Shown: positions 45,735 through 46,671 of the stretch, piece by piece
Numbering within the stretch: the first letter of the stretch is position 1
Layout of the letters: every line of letters begins with the position of its first letter
Origin: a virus
IMG/VR virus record: IMGVR_UViG_3300025626_000036
Location: 1-46,671 of that record
Length of the DNA: 46,671 bases
Reading direction: 5' to 3' (one strand)
Made by a program: the position numbers and the translations under genes
Notes under the pieces: generated by a model
The model's database searches: none
What the model was told of the DNA's origin: nothing
What the model saw: the letters and a program-made list of their open reading frames with translations, nothing else

Positions 45735-46276
45735 TGGCCGACACCAAGGCAAGCCCGGCAACCGCCCAGATCCTCGACTTCACCAACGTCAAGGACCGGG
45801 GTCAGTACAACCCGAAGCACAAGCCCGCCGGCGACTACAAGGCGCGCGTCGTCAAGGTCGAGCAGACCGACTCGCAGGCGGGCAACGCCATGTGGGTCTT
45901 CGCCATCCAGCTCGAGGACGACGCCTCCGCCGTCTACCCGCACCGCTGCGTGCTCAACGAGAACAACATCTGGAAGGTGCGGAACCTGCTCGTCGCGGCC
46001 GGCATGACCGTGCCGAAGAAGCGCGTGAAGGTCGACCCGTCCAAGGTCGTCGGCAAGACCATCGGGATCACTCTCGAGGACGACGAGTACGAGGGCAAGC
46101 TCAAGTCGGTCGTGCAGGCCACGTTCCCGGCCAGCGACCTCGCGCCGACGCCCACCAAGGTCGCGGGGGTCGCGGCCGGCGAGGACACCGTCGAGGCGCC
46201 GGACCTCACCAGTTCCGACGACGACGGCGAGGTCGCCGACGAGGAGCTTGAGGCCCTCGACGTGGACGAGCTCTGA
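45734..46276 (+). CDS. SSB-like/DUF669-type protein
   Basis: 180 aa. ATG overlaps the preceding TAA (TAATG) after GAAGGGAAG. PKHKPAGDYKARVVKVEQTDSQAGNAMWVF (OB-fold style strands), then VYPHRCVLNENNIWKVRNLLVAAG. The tail is acidic (SSDDDGEVADEELEALDVDEL), typical of single-strand binding proteins that recruit partners. Its position after the recombinase supports an SSB. Confidence 0.75.
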   Translation: MADTKASPATAQILDFTNVKDRGQYNPKHKPAGDYKARVVKVEQTDSQAGNAMWVFAIQLEDDASAVYPHRCVLNENNIWKVRNLLVAAGMTVPKKRVKVDPSKVVGKTIGITLEDDEYEGKLKSVVQATFPASDLAPTPTKVAGVAAGEDTVEAPDLTSSDDDGEVADEELEALDVDEL

Positions 46277-46284
46277 CCCCTCGC

Positions 46285-46365
46285 TTGCGAGTCTCGCGCT
46301 CGCGCACGTAGGGTCATTCCACCGGCAGCCCCGGCGCGTTCTCCTCGGTCCGCGCTGGGGCTGCC
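46285..46365 (+). promoter_or_regulatory. Promoter plus 5' UTR hairpin before VRR-NUC gene
   Basis: TTGCGA (46285-46290), 18 nt and TAGGGT (46309-46314) form a moderate promoter. A strong inverted repeat follows at 46324-46338 and 46351-46365 (GGCAGCCCCGGCGCG, 14 of 15 pairs) in the leader, 27 nt before the ATG. It may be a terminator of the upstream operon or an RNA control element; no T-tract follows. Confidence 0.5.
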
Positions 46366-46391
46366 CTCAAGCTGGCAGGAGAATCCACACA

Positions 46392-46671
46392 ATGGCTCAG
46401 CCTGAATCCCGCCTTTCCCGGGCAATCCTCACGGAGATCCGAAACCGCGGGGGCTTCGCCTTCAAGGTGCACGGCGGCCCGCTGATGATGGTCGGCCTTC
46501 CCGACATTGTCGCGTGTTACCGCGGCCGATTCCTGGCTCTCGAGACCAAGATGCCGGCGGGCGCCCTGCACGGTCGACAAGCGTACGTGCTGCGCGCGAT
46601 CGAGCGCGCCGGGGGCGTCGTCGCGGTGCCTAGGAGCGTCCCTGACGCCCGGGAAGTGCTGCGCGCGATAG
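46392..46671 (+). CDS. VRR-NUC nuclease, running off the window
   Basis: Partial, 93 complete codons, with AGGAGA before the ATG. ESRLSRAILTEIRNRGGFAFKVHG, VGLPDIVACYRGRFLALETKMPAG and HGRQAYVLRAIERAGGVVAVPRS are the PD-(D/E)XK VRR-NUC core (D in GLPDI, E-x-K in LETK). Such enzymes resolve branched DNA. If base 46671 joins base 1, the frame continues E-T-P-R-P-E-G-V and stops at 24-26, a normal ending. Confidence 0.8.
   Translation, partial: MAQPESRLSRAILTEIRNRGGFAFKVHGGPLMMVGLPDIVACYRGRFLALETKMPAGALHGRQAYVLRAIERAGGVVAVPRSVPDAREVLRAI

Noticed and set aside
1-46671. Integrase, repressor, attachment site, tRNA genes
   Set aside because: I looked for tyrosine or serine recombinase motifs and cloverleaf-like segments with CCA ends and saw none; a tRNA scan would be needed to exclude them fully.

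Overview
The window reads as an essentially complete genome of a strictly lytic, tailed (siphovirus-type) phage of a high-GC actinobacterial host. The evidence is a dense, GC-rich, gene-packed sequence with overlapping ATGA/GTGA starts, a WhiB-type regulator, an MSMEG_6728-family protein, the classic actinophage order terminase - portal - MuF - scaffold - capsid - connectors - tail chaperones - tape measure - minor tail - lysis, and no integrase, repressor, tRNA or CRISPR array that I can see. The last reading frame runs off base 46671 and stays open for eight more codons when joined to base 1, so the 46,671 bases may be the whole circularly assembled genome.

Layout. (1) 1-1985: a leftward histone H1/winged-helix-like gene with its own promoter, three small rightward genes, and hairpin terminators at both edges. 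(2) 1985-31923, all leftward. From right to left these are: a primase-helicase (29749-31923); about a dozen small accessory genes including a WhiB and several zinc-ribbon proteins; small and large terminase; portal; MuF; scaffold; decoration protein; major capsid; a fibre/esterase cassette (15712-17825); head-tail connectors; major tail protein; tail-assembly chaperones expressed by a probable +1 frameshift; tape measure; minor tail proteins; and a lysis cassette made of four small membrane proteins, a papain-like peptidase and an amidase. (3) 31941-46671, all rightward: an HNH endonuclease, a run of coupled small zinc-binding proteins, an SF2/SNF2 helicase, a nucleotide-metabolism block, a UDG-like/Pol I fusion, a Cas4-type exonuclease, a Sak4/AAA-24 recombinase, an SSB-like protein and a VRR-NUC nuclease.

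The most interesting system is the nucleotide block at 36779-43632: dNMP kinase, MazG-type pyrophosphohydrolase, three adjacent thymidylate-synthase-superfamily enzymes, dCMP deaminase and DNA polymerase. All three TS-like proteins keep the catalytic Cys and phosphate-binding Arg. All three carry Asp where thymidylate synthase has its dUMP-selecting Asn, which is the residue used by T4 dCMP hydroxymethylase. I infer that this phage makes a modified cytosine (5-hydroxymethyl-dC or a derivative) by a T4-like route.

Second, two genes (tape measure and the Sak4-like ATPase) have a perfect AGGAGG Shine-Dalgarno followed at the right spacing by ATC and no usable ATG/GTG/TTG, suggesting AUC initiation. 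Third, several conserved promoter-like and dyad repeats are scattered in the intergenic gaps. All functions are inferred from motifs read by eye; no database search was run.
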